Source: Larix sibirica
Lineage: Eukaryota > Streptophyta > Pinopsida > Pinales > Pinaceae
NCBI GenBank assembly: GCA_004151065.3
Contig: NWUY0304026204.1
Span: 1 to 47,694, forward strand
DNA: 47,694 nt
Direction: 5' to 3'
Positions 21,640-33,459 of the stretch are shown here, one piece after another. The stretch's first letter is position 1. The number at the start of each line of letters is the position of its first letter. Both the position numbers and the translations under genes were made by a program. Below the pieces are notes generated by a model. It saw only the letters and a list, made by a program, of their open reading frames with translations. It did no database searches and was not told the origin of the DNA.

Positions 21640-22530
21640 AAGACAAGATTGTTGATCTATCCACTATGATATATTGGAAGCGGGGTTGATTGCAAGGGTA
21701 ACAATGTAGTAGCGGGCTCGGTATAAAACAATCAATCCTCATAAACCAGGGGGTGTTGGCGTGATAATGGCTAAACCAGTGCTTATTCTTAGTCCGGGGT
21801 CGTGATGCGGGGGTAGTAAAAGTAGGTGCAAGCATAAATGGCCATAAGTGTCCTATTGAAAATAAAGGGGTAGATGTATTCTGGTAACCGGAATATAAGG
21901 GAAACACGAAGATGAACGACAGCTAATTTGAAGGAGGGTGTTAGCGTAGCCTGAAGTTTGACCGCCTGGGGCTTAACCATTCATCCATTCAAAATTCATT
22001 CGTGCATTCAAAGTCCGAGGTAGCCTAAAACATCGATGCATGTAATCTTTCGCGGTTCGTGGGCCTGGTAGGGCGCTCGACCGTTAGGGCCGCCATCGGT
22101 TTTGGGGGATGTTGTTTGTTGCGTTACCTGATTACTTCCTGCGTTTCCTTCAATCGAGTGCGCTATTTTTTATTTTCTTTTATTTATCTCGGGGTGTATG
22201 TGGGGTGGTGAAAGCCGGGTATCGCGGGGCCCCTTATCCTTCCTCTTGGCCGATGGTTACGTGTGGTTGGATTAGTGGTAACTCGCTCCTTATTTATTAT
22301 CCCAGACTACTAATACGTTGGAACTGGCTCTCCTGGATGTATAAGTTGTAACTATCCTCCCCGGAATACTAACTAAATAAATTAATAAAATCCAATAAAT
22401 CAAAGCCTCTCCAGAAATATGGGTTTGTAGCGTATGGAACGGAATGCGGACTGTGCCTTCCTGGGTTACGTGGACTGGGCAGAAGGTGTCGGTGGGCTAT
22501 GTGAGGTGCACAGGATCATTTATATTATTA
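21640..22530. other. unassigned spacer
   Basis: No gene was recognised. The 119-codon minus frame 21548-21907 and the 80-codon plus frame 22109-22351 have no known motif. The sequence is mixed and without strong repeats. Confidence 0.35.
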
Positions 22531-22539
22531 TTTTAAGCA

Positions 22540-23110
22540 ACACCAGTTGAACCAAAAGCAGACCAAGCAGGACTCCAAGCAAAAGCTTGAGGACATAAAG
22601 CAAGTAGGTAATCCGAGGTGGATGCAACAATTAGAATACTCTCTCCTAAGGCTGCTGTTATAATCATGGGGCAGACACCACAATCAAGGGTCTCCTGGCT
22701 GGCTCACTTTCCTGGCTCACTGTAGTAATACTCTAAAAGGTAGTAAGTACAACAATAAGGTATGAATTATTAGATCCTCCCCCAAGCAAGAGGAGAAACA
22801 ATCATAGATTCCAAGCAGGAGAATCAATCCAGAAGCAATATCAATTGAATTAGCAGTTAAAGGAGCAGCTGTATCAGCCCAGCAGAAATTGAAACGGCAT
22901 AATCATTCCCCCCAGCAGCCTAAGCAGCAAAAGGACCAGCACAAGGCAAAGCACAAGTTGTTGAAGCGGCATAACCAGTTATCGGATCATTTACAAGAGC
23001 ATTTCCCCCCCCCATAGCAGCATCATAACTAGCAGTAGCAGCAGTTGGACACGTTTATTCTTTGGAACAGTTATTAGGGCACGGTCATTCCAATAAGCAT
23101 CAGTCCCGGC
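22540..23110 (-). other. broken Ala/Ser/Gly-rich frames
   Basis: Near 22540-22620 the minus strand reads SDYLLALCPQAFAWSPAW, then SAFGSTGVA and a stop, with nearly every codon ending in T. Near 22870-23020 it reads DPITGYAASTTCALPCAGPF and, after a stop, AAGGNDYAVSISAG. The plus strand therefore shows runs of CAGCA and AGCAG words. A C9 run lies near 23007. It resembles the other low-complexity loci in this window; no family was recognised. Confidence 0.4.
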
Positions 23111-23144
23111 ATATACCCAGCAGCACTACGTTTTGACCTCATCT

Positions 23145-23325
23145 ATCGCTCAAGCACTCGTCGTTGTTAACTCGTTGTCACTGTCACTGGTTCGTGGTTC
23201 ACTTCACCAAGTTCGTAGTGTTCAACTGTGCTATCGGCAGCTCAACCACAGGCTTGTTCGCCACTCGTTATCAACTGGTTCTCAACTCGGCAGTTGCGAC
23301 TCGTTCGTTCTCAACTCGTTAATCA
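23145..23325 (+). repeat. degenerate array of (T)CAACTCGTT words
   Basis: Variants of CAACTCGTT or CACTCGTT recur many times without fixed spacing, for example near 23152, 23167, 23261, 23283 and 23310. The 84-codon frame crossing it (23133-23387) is Ser/Leu/Val-rich because of the repeat. Confidence 0.5.
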
Positions 23326-23589
23326 ATGGGGAGTTGTTTTCTCTCTTTCTCTGTGATCGTCCCCCGGAGGGCATCATGGAAAGGTGAAGAAAGCAAGCCC
23401 TCTTCTTTGTTCGTCCTGAAGTTGACTCCCTCCCGGATTGACTGCCTGACTATTGGCTTCACTCACCTCATTGTTCCATCCCATATAGTCTCGTGTAACC
23501 TTGCTCAATTGTCAGTAGCGGGCAAACGCAAGGGAAAAAGTGTATGTCCTGGTTTACAGGGGTAAGCGGATATATAAAGCTTCCAGGGC

Positions 23590-26500
23590 GGGTAAAATAA
23601 AGTGTCACATGTGAGAATATATGTATGATTTTTGGCTCCACATAGAAGAACTATCTAAGTTGCCATTTAGTTTTTATGAATTGCATGTGGTTTAAAACCA
23701 ATGGATTATTGAGCAGGTGGCTCTTTTAAAACCCTTTGAATTTGAACGAAGCAGTCCTTTCAAGTTATTTGGAAGACCTATGTCAATTTGCTTTTACTTT
23801 CTTCTTGCAAAGCCACTACTATTGATTCAGTCATTTACATTTGAATGAGATGGGGCATGGTAGCTTAGATATGGGCAGTTCTTTATTCACATGAAACTTT
23901 CATTTTTTTAATACTTTTTACTATTTCCTCTTCTTATGATGTCATTCCCCATACACAACGAGTTATTTGGAACATGACAAGTGACATGTATATAGTAAAT
24001 ATTTTATAGATATGTAGTGGCAGATATGCGAGTAATACGTAGAGATGCAAGTTTATCTGTATAGAAAGCTCCAGAAGGAAGGTCTTGCAGGACTGCAGAG
24101 ATCTTCCTTTAGTTATTGAACAACGCCCTTATCCATTGGCTGCTATGGAGGTGGCCTTATACCTCAATTTTATACAGGGCAGAAACAACTTGAGACCTCT
24201 ACAAATACTACTCTATTTATCATTTACTGTAATGATACTTGCCTCTTTGTTCAACGCTCCCCATACCCCCCTTTATAGGGCAGGTGGTGTAATCTCCAGA
24301 ATGCATGCAAGTGGAAAAACAAGTTCAACTTTAACAATGAATTTCTTTTATATTATTCATATTTGGAAGTGGTTGTACTTAACCTTCTAGGTTTGACTTA
24401 TACACTTGGCCTTGCCTATGAAAATTTTATTTATTATTATTTATTTGGACTTCACAGCATAGATATATAGATATGCAAGTTTGGTCGAGCCTCTATCAAC
24501 ACTTACTGCTGACCTTTTTTTGGATGCTCCCTCCATTGGATCACTTATGGATCACTTACGTAGTAGATTACTCCTATTAAGCCCATTGGATTAGCCCCAA
24601 GCCTTAACTAACCCATAGAGGTATAGGTTAACTTATAGGTATATGGAACTTATCGTAAGGAGACCTTACCTCTTCTTCGTTGTAGAACCTAATATGGTCC
24701 TCGTTAGTGGGAACATCCCAATCACACACACAGAGTCAGGTTTCCTTTCTTATTGGTTTTATAGCGAGATCAAACACACAGTCTGGTGTATTGTCTATAC
24801 GGGATCAAACCTCACGGGAGAACTATCCAACCTCATTATGGGAAAAAGTATAGGCTATCCAATATGGATTTCACATAATAATATGTATTTACTCAATATG
24901 TGCTAGTATAGGTATGTATATAAATTCAATTCAATTGAAACGTCTATATGGCCAGTACAACCAGTAGTACCCTTAAGAGAGCTAACTAAGGCAAGTAGTA
25001 GGGAACAGTGCTATTTCAAATACTAATTCTTGGCATCCATCCATTATAGGTACGTGTGTTCAAGTGAGTTCGAGGGTCTAGGGCTTTGGTTCCTAATTGT
25101 TTTAGTAAGAGTTCGAGGTATAGTTTTAGTTCAATGGTTTTCGTCGGGATCGAGGGTCAAGGAATGGGGGTTGCATCAATGACAGGCACTGACCTTAAGT
25201 CACTGACTAGCTATTGGCGAGCTCCTGATAAACTGAAATATATTCAAGCTAAGCATCGGCATCAATACTTGGATCACTTATTGGCTATCGTCGACCTCTT
25301 TATTAGTTCACAGACAGACACAGTAACTTTTTGCTTAAGCCAACCAAGATACTTTCCGCCTTGAACCTTTTGTTGTGTTATCTATGATACAACGAATGAG
25401 AAGATGCCACCAAGTTAACCCCATCCCACAGATGTCATGAGTCCCAAGAGCTCACCTTTGAAAATATCCAGCCCACCTAGGGACAATGGAATACCTGGCC
25501 CAGACACTAAGAAGTTTGCTTCGAACAGATACGGGGATAGCGGGTAGGGTATTTATTGCTGCATCGATCGGACGAGGGAAGGGTTATATGAAAACGCTTC
25601 TCTTGATACCTGAACTTTTCAATTCTTTATATATGTTATTTATTTCCGCTTTTTCATTATAGAATAAGAATGTTCTTGCCTTTATTTTAAGGGAATAGGG
25701 GCATTTTATCAGAGGGTAATATATTCCCATCTGGATACGTTATCTTTTCTTTTTCAATTTACCATCCCGCATATAAAGGTGTCTTGTCCCTGTACCATGA
25801 AAAAGCCTTAGGATAAGCCCTACTAGTATGCTTAGTAAGCCGCCCATATGGACACTACCTCTACGCTCTGCCTTATAGTACATACACTTTTTTGATCTGA
25901 GTGAAGACCATCTTAAGTTGTTGTATAGAAGGAACTACAAGACAAGTTGGTTGTTACTGTATCTTCTGCTGTCGGATCTACCAGTTTTTAAGAATGCCAT
26001 TTTTCCAATAACGTTTCACACTATTGACTAGGGATGCCTCACTGGGATTGCTGACTTGGTATTACTGGCTTTTAGCAGGCGTTGTCCACCGGAAATACGA
26101 AGAAATATTATTTATTGCGGGATTTGAAAAGGATTGAGAACTTAATAATATGCTTATGCCGCTGGACAGAAGGAACGGCCATAGGGAGGTGAGGCGCGAA
26201 AAGCCCAGCGGTGAGGGGCGCTCCAACAGGCGGACAAATATATACTTACCCAAGAGATAAGGAAAGATCAGTTACCCATAGTTGTTATTCAGTAAGTTCT
26301 CCAGAGTTGTTTTGTTTATTCTCCAGTCGCATCCAGTTCGCCTGCCCAGCATACATCCATCAGTCAAAGCCAGAAAGCAGTGCTAGGAGGTCGGTGAATA
26401 GAGCATACATATCTAGATATCCTGTTGCCCCTTCTCAGCACACAACAGGCAGCTGCCCATAGATTTCGAACCATAAGGAAAGGCACGTTAAAAAAAAAAA

Positions 26501-27640
26501 TATATTATTTTAGGGCGCCGAGGCATAACTACTCCTTTCATCGAGAGCTGAAAGCATATTTTATATGAATTAATTAACTATACCCTTTAGGAATGTTTCT
26601 AAATTATATCCGGTATGCCCTAAGTATTTATTGGGTGGGGGTACCTCGGGTCAATGCCGGGAAATAATTCAACATTGGGACCTACCTTTTATATACATTC
26701 TATTCTATTCTCCCGCTTCGCACCCTCATCAATCCATCTTACTGGTCTGTTAACTATTTTATGAGTCCGGGCTCCTCATTTACCAGCTATAGCCCCAGGC
26801 GGGAGACAGGGAATCGCGTTACAACCTGCTGCTTTCTATGCATTGCCTAATTCATACTTTTTACTGGCCGGGTGAGTTACTACGTTCTTTTGCATTAAAA
26901 CTATATGCCCTGCCTCCGGGCGGGGTATTTTATTTATAAGTGTTATCTCACTGACCTTAGGTTGGGCAATAAATAAGTTCCTCAGAACCAGATGGCGCAT
27001 ATAACCTATGAACCCTATCTATTACGACATTTTATTTATCTGAAAGGCAGGCGTTTGGGGAGGAGCGAGGATATTAAGTTTCTCGTCCGAGGGAGGAGGG
27101 CGAGGAAACGAGCCACTCAACCAAAGAGAGAGTATTTTTAGTTCCAACCCTTGACTTTGGAATTAAGGCAGGCGCACAGGCCTAAGGCAGACGGACTATT
27201 ATTAATGAATCAATAGGTGCCGACAGTAAAGGCAGTAGTGAGTAAGGCGGCAGTTCCAAGAGAAAAAAAAAGGTTCAATAATACTTACGTTTCCGTTAAT
27301 GCGGCTTTCCCGTCCCAGGTATTCCCTAAAAGCAAGGCACAGGGTGGTATGGTTTTATTCAGGAAACACTTGTCAAAGGGGGCGAATAAGTCGTAAGGTA
27401 AAGAAGGCAAATAATAAGGTCTATAAAAGCCCGCCCAATCAGCCTGTGAACTCATTGATTCTTCTGGGCTCCGTACAAAAAATTGAATCCGTTTATCGAG
27501 GCTTAACCACTTTGTAATGCCCCTTCAATCAAAATTTCCAAAACTTCCACTTCTCCTCACCCAGGAACACCTTGTAGGGTAGGCACTACAGAACCTCCTA
27601 CCTTCGTTGTTCAACACTAACTAGTTACTTATATTGCTTA
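23590..27640. other. long unassigned stretch, AT-rich in its first part
   Basis: 23600-24480 is AT-rich with long T tracts and looks like nuclear intron or intergenic sequence. A 101-codon plus frame (24085-24390) and an 87-codon frame (24643-24906) have no motif I can name. A run of 11 A lies near 26490. No RNA gene or clear repeat was found. Confidence 0.35.
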
Positions 27641-27669
27641 CTGGGGACTGCTTATCTTATATTATCATA

Positions 27670-28190
27670 AAAGACGGACGGAATGATCCAGCCTTACCCC
27701 TCCTTACTTAAGTGAATGCTTGCTATCTACCTGTAACCCTTTACTTACCGCCTTCCCTTATAAACCGGGTACCACATAGAAAAACCCTATGGGTACTGCT
27801 ATGGATATGCTCCTACTTATAATGCCTGCTACGGATAATTACCCACCTTGAAGACCTATACCTTTTAACCCTAGACCAGAATGAATGCTTTGGAGGGACC
27901 AACTATAGACCTGGATACCCGGGATAGGACGGAATGGCATGAAACCAACAACTTTACCTTTTTTGTTACCATGCAACCTATCCACCTGAAGACCTATACC
28001 TATTTGAACTATACCACTTGGATAAATTAATCTTAGAAGGTCCTGCTAGTTAATTATCCGTCCGGGATGATGGCATGGAGGTACATACTTAGAACCTTTA
28101 CTATGATGCTGACTCTTAAATATGTCCACCTATAGACCTATTTCCCTAAACCACTTGAGGAATGAATGCACTTAGTGAGTCGGGACTGCT
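27670..28190 (+). repeat. diverged tandem repeat of about 140 bp
   Basis: Copies are anchored at 27843, 27982 and 28126 by CCACCT..(A)GACCTAT, spacings 139 and 144 bp. Each continues with AACC/AACT, a CACTTG-like block, often GAATGAATGC, and then GAC(C)AACTAT or GGACTGCTAT. An earlier partial copy begins near 27670 (GGACGGAATGAT, GTGAATGCTT). Similarity is patchy and indels are common. Confidence 0.5.
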
Positions 28191-28199
28191 ATTAAAAAG

Positions 28200-29030
28200 A
28201 AGGCATCTACATCGGTTCCCAACAAACAGAAAATAAGCCATCCATTTCCTTTTCCTTGCCAATTGCATAGTAAAACTACTGGGTCTGTGTTGAAGGTGAC
28301 TCGGTTATTTTATAAGGAACTCCTTCTCTCGGGGCAATGCCCGGCGGGCTACTTCTGGCAATGATTGGCTGTCGGATCCTTCCTAATGGGTCGTATGGAG
28401 GTGAGCTTACATAATGGGAAAGATAATGTGGGGCGTGTATGCGGGGCTTGATGCGTGTAATAGTAATGGCAGTATGAGTACATGTGATCTGTTGTTGTCT
28501 GTCGTTTAATGATCGTAACGTGAGACTCTCTTTATCGGGACGTGATATGTAATAGTATGTTAATAACTTTGTTCTATAACTACGTGGGGTAGTTGTCTAT
28601 ATGAAGTACAAGTCGTAAATATGAAGCCCCAGTTATACCAGGTAAGTATGCTCTATAACAACCGGGGAGATAAATGAACCACCCGCCCTTGTCATCGCTA
28701 TTTCCAACGCCAATAACAATCAACATCGAAGTTGCTATGCATTGATAAAACCTCCATCGGTAAGCAAATCTCATTGAAACACGTACCTTATTGGGTAAGA
28801 TACCTGATTGGAAAATACCTTATTGTAAACATCACCCACATCCATCCTGTGCACGTCGAACCGGTAACACACAATAATCATTCGGAAAAGGGCATTCCTG
28901 CATCATCATATGGCATTATTTATTATTCCCGGGAGCGTTATTCCGAGCATAAGCATTAGAAAACATCTATTGGACCCATTTATGCTTCATGATCGGACCT
29001 AGTTAGTTATATGTACATGGGCAGTTCACG
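28200..29030. other. unassigned spacer
   Basis: No gene was recognised. Two short frames (28580-28774 minus, 28732-28959 plus) have no motif. Part of the minus strand near 28850-28950 is Asn/Tyr/Ala-rich and may belong to the low-complexity family. Confidence 0.3.
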
Positions 29031-29056
29031 TAATTACAATGAGCAGTAATAAACGG

Positions 29057-29205
29057 TTATTTGGAAACGGGCTTATTCCCAACAGCAGCAATTGAACTGG
29101 AATCATTTGACTCTGTAGCGTATCGACTTCTTCCCTCGGTATAAGAAGGATATAACGATAAAGAAGGATAGGTAGAAGTATACCCAGCGGCATAACCCCA
29201 TTCCC
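29057..29205 (-). other. broken Tyr/Ser/Gly/Ala-rich frame
   Basis: An open minus frame reads GYAAGYTSTYPSLSLYPSY, then TEGRSRYATESNDSSSIAAV, and stops at 29057-29059. The Leu-rich 85-codon ORF (29026-29283) is the same DNA in another frame. This is one of the clearest examples of the family. No family was recognised. Confidence 0.45.
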
Positions 29206-29329
29206 GAGACGATCTGCTGTATAAGATAGACTCTCTGATCTCTGTAGCCTAGACGAGAAGATCCTAGTCGACTCCGAACCCATTGGCCATCATTTTGAAG
29301 TCCCCGCCCAGCCATGACCTCTCATTAGC

Positions 29330-32300
29330 TTAGACGATCCGGGAGGGACTAAGATCGTATCATCTAAATTAAGAAGGAATAATCAATCAATGGAGACTCT
29401 AGTCACCAAGTTCAAAGTGACGAACGAAAGAGAATGAATAAGTTATGATTCTAATTGTGACATAAAAGTGTACGATTTCTGATGACAAGAATGGATGAAA
29501 GATAAGGCAAGAGAGAGAATCTTAGTTAAATGAAAATATTTATATACTATACGGAACGGAAAGTGGTTTAAGTCATATAACTGACTTTCAGCTTTCTCTT
29601 CAATCTAATTTGGAATCGGGATAAAGGTTCTTACATCATTGATGAAAGTGATAAAAAAAAAGAGATAGATTCTCTCTTATAGGGACTAAGATCATCTCTT
29701 AAGGTTGAACGGGTCCTAAATGGCATATAATGGGGACTGCACTAAGCTTTATCTGTTAATTCCAGAGATAGAGATAGAGAGATCCACCATGCTTGCTTAA
29801 CCTTGATGGTGGTACTCTCTCCGGGATCAAATTAAATACACATGCTTGCTTCCACTATTACACTACCTTAATCTTACCCTATCGGAACTAATGTTCCTCT
29901 TCGGATATGCTTTGCTTGCTTTTTAGTGATTTGCCCTTTCTGAAAGATAGAATGAAAAAAATTTATGGGGAATATAAAAACTGGTAACGGAGAACACTAT
30001 TGCGGGTACATCCAACAGGTCACTTATTAGAGATTTAGTAAAGACAAGAAGTTGGGTGGTCGCGACTTATGCTCCACAGTGGCTAGGATGTCGGAGGTGG
30101 GTATAACTAATCAACGTTATTACTTGAAAATAAAAATGGCCATGTTAATTAACCTAAAAAAGTTGTTCTTCCTTGGAATGAGGGCCTTTGGCTCCTCCTG
30201 GTCAAAAGACTACTCCCCCCCATTACTCCCTACACGCGCTGAAGGAACATAGTTAATCTCCTTGGATACCCGAGGGAGTTAGTTCCCCCAGCACCATATG
30301 AGAGGGAGTTCAAGTTGTTATGATACCCGATATATTGAGTTCCACATCACACCATATGATGTGCCACATGGGACCAACACGGTACGGTATTACGGTACGG
30401 AATGATCGACACTTTGAATCACACCTCCTACCAGCTGTTAGTGAGTTAGTGACACCGTCACACCCATTTATTGAATCAACATATGCATAAATAAATATGT
30501 TACCATGGTTCCACCGAATTAGACACTAGGTTACCTCCAGTTATAACACTCAGTTCCCCAACAGCGAGCAGTTCACCTGATGCAGTTCACAGTTATTTAC
30601 AAATTACAACACCTGATCAGCGAACCGAAAGCAGCGAACCAACAGCCCGAAGTGGAGCAGCCTACCTAATATATTTTATTTTATCAGCGTTCAACTTCTG
30701 CCCACAGTTAACTTACCTGCTTATTTCTTTATCTTACTGCCTGAAAGATAAGATATAGACCTATTGGGCATCTCACAATCCACTAAGAACGCGGCTTAAA
30801 CCTAAGATCGACAAGAGCGCCGATTCATTGATTGACAGCCTACCCAGTGATAGGAGGGAGGGGAGGGGGAGGCTAAATGGAAAAACCAGTCGTGTCTCTC
30901 TGAACCAGGGTAGTTGGCAGGTGCGGATTGAACAGAAAGCGTGTCTACTATAATTGTTACCAACCCGGATGCTGGGGGATCTCAATACTTGGATTTCATA
31001 CCGGCCATTGAGTACTACCCTTATAAAGTAACCCCCCTTATTGAAACTACCTCCATCATTGAGTAAGATCTACGAATAACATAATCCCCAGCCAGGGTAA
31101 CCTATTTTCCTCTATTCAATTGAACCTTGCTTCTTCAAGTGCTCTTCATTCTTCATGTTTCATCTCTATGCCATTCAATAGAACGATTCTTGGCCTCCAT
31201 GCATGCATCTTTCTTCTGTGGGTATCCTTTGTATTGGCTAGCGGCAGCAACTATATATATTCCCCCCCCGGTCTCGGCTCTGCGGGTTGTCTCCTTCCTT
31301 TTTGGTGCCGTCCTTTGCTGGTAGGAAGACTATCCCGAAGGCAGTTATCCAGCCGTTGGACCAGGCCCCAGCTCAAACTACTATGATGCTATGCTCTCCC
31401 TCCCTATCAATCGAGAAACTCAATCATCAGTGTCAAGGCCCACCCCAAACAACTATGCAGCATATAAGAAATTATTCCTCCTAATTGGTGACCAGCTCCA
31501 ACAGTGACCACCACCAGCTCACACAACAAGCACCACTCATCAGGATGGGGGTCTTATTTTACATATATATAATGAGATCTGTGGAAACTGATAATTGCTG
31601 GTATCGAGTTTGGATGAGTTCCAAAAGAAAAAAAAAACAACAACAAGATTAGATTCTCAGCAAGTGGAGTGCTCACACACAGAACGAGAGTCTTAGATCC
31701 ACTATTTCATACCTTAACTCAGGCTCCACTTGACAGGCTTGAAAGCAGTAGTGAGGAACTCTGTAATCTTGATAGATAGGGTACCAAAAAGAAAACTCCT
31801 CGAATCATAAACCTATGAACTGAACGATGTTACCGCAATGGGCTAGTTTCTGCGAATGCAAAGCGTTACTACTTTAATAAGAAGACCTTAACCAACGGGA
31901 ATCAGTATGCGAGGCAGGTTCAGGCAAGCTAGTTCCTCCTTTGGCTAGTTCTGTCGTTCAAGCACCCTATCTTACTAATAAGAAAAAATCGTATTTGACT
32001 GCAAGTATTCAAATTGCTTCTTGACTCTTGTGGGAAGCAAAGTAGACTATTTTATCGGTTTCTCAGAAGGTTCTAAGAAGGTATTAATTTTAGATCTGGA
32101 TACCATGGGAGACCTCCACTTCTTCATCATCTATAACATTAATATCCTAGGAGAGGTACGCTGGAGCTTGGAGTCTTTCTATAACTAAGGATTGTACTCA
32201 AGAGATTTGCCATCACTAAAACTTTCCTACAAAATTGAAAGTAATGAGGTTTGAAGTGCTTTATATATCGACACAAAACTAAACCAATATAGGAATGATA

Positions 32301-33180
32301 ATAGCTAAAACTAACTTGCAAGGTGGAGTTCATACAAATGTATCACGCTCATACATACTGTTTACGCCCAAGTGTTGAGCACGCGGAAAGTATTGCAGCG
32401 CGCGACAATAGAATTAGATATGGCACACATGGAACGCAACAAGGCAAGGAAGTTGTGGCGCAAGGGGAAGATGTCCGCGACAAAAGCAACGAGGACTTAG
32501 AGAAAAGGTGCCGGAAAAGTCTGCTGACCAAAGCATCCAGCGTGGACAAATCGTAACTGCCTTGTCACCGCTACCGGCCTAGACAACCTGAACCAGTGGG
32601 AGCATAACCGATTGGGACAGCTGGCACTACCAGATTGGTTCAGCACAACTATACCCAGTTCAGAGATAATTGTCATTCAAATATCCAACTGTAATTTGGG
32701 CGGGAATATCTCATTATATAAGGATATGGGTTGGCACCCGCAAAGAAATTTTGAGCTTTTGGTTTTTTGTTGTTGCTTGTATTGTAAGTTCTATATTCTG
32801 AATGAGCAAGTGGTAGAGTTGTTTATGAGCCCAAGCCACTATGAGCGTGCTAAGTGTAATTGTACAAGAATGAATAAAGAAGAGACTATTACAGAAATTT
32901 CGCATGTTATTTGTGTTTGTTTATGATGATGAATTATGTGTATCTTATAGTCTGTTTCTGGTAGTTACTATGAATTTTGTTAAGATTTGTGATATAATAG
33001 TAAATCTTGTCAGTAATTGAATGTTCTGTAAGTGCGCACTGTGAATTTTCCAATTCTTTCTCATGGGTTTTGATCGTGAAGCGTCCCTGTGATTATAATA
33101 GCTATTTTGGGTGAGACCTTACTAGCTTGCGGGTACTTGAAATGCCGATGGTTATGGGTTATTGTTGGCCTATCTTGTAA
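29330..33180. other. long unassigned stretch
   Basis: No gene was recognised. 30400-30650 has recurring CAGTTCAC, GCGAACC and GTTACC words. A C8 run lies near 31263. 32080-32140 reads DTMGDLHFF, which faintly recalls copia reverse transcriptase but is too short to accept. 32323-32926 has two frames (77 and 104 codons) without known motifs; 32750-33130 is T-rich like a nuclear intron. Confidence 0.35.
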
Positions 33181-33189
33181 AACCCCAGG

Positions 33190-33455
33190 TATGACAAACC
33201 CAGCCAACAATTGGTTCCGTTACCAGAGCCTGAGTGATTGTTCCTGTGAGGAAGAATGATGTAATGTGGAATCCATCCAAGAAAGAAATCGAGGACTGGC
33301 TGGAGTCTGAAGAGGAAGAGTTTGCAAGGCAGGAAACCAAGAACCTGCGTTTGAGTCCGAGTCGGTGGAAGGATCAATACTTGTATTCTGACATAGACAT
33401 GAAATTGTTTTTTGTAGAATTTATTTCTATATTGTATGAATGGGTAAAGTGACAA
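33190..33455 (+). pseudogene. probable nuclear-gene exon fragment (charged, Glu-rich)
   Basis: The 72-codon frame from 33234 reads KNDVMWNPSKKEIEDWLESE, then EEEFARQETKNLRLSPSRW and KDQYLYSDIDM. It looks like genuine protein sequence: a balanced, strongly charged, helical segment. One base upstream breaks the frame, since YDKPSQQLVPLPEPE lies just before it in another frame. The preceding 200 bp is T-rich and ends in CCCCAG, which could be an intron acceptor. After SDIDM the frame turns into what may be intron. I do not recognise the family. A transferred nuclear exon is the simplest reading. Confidence 0.45.
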
Positions 33456-33459
33456 ACTG

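Noticed and set aside
32080-32150. DTMGDLHFF as copia reverse transcriptase
   Set aside because: Only a handful of residues match and no neighbouring copia motif was seen.
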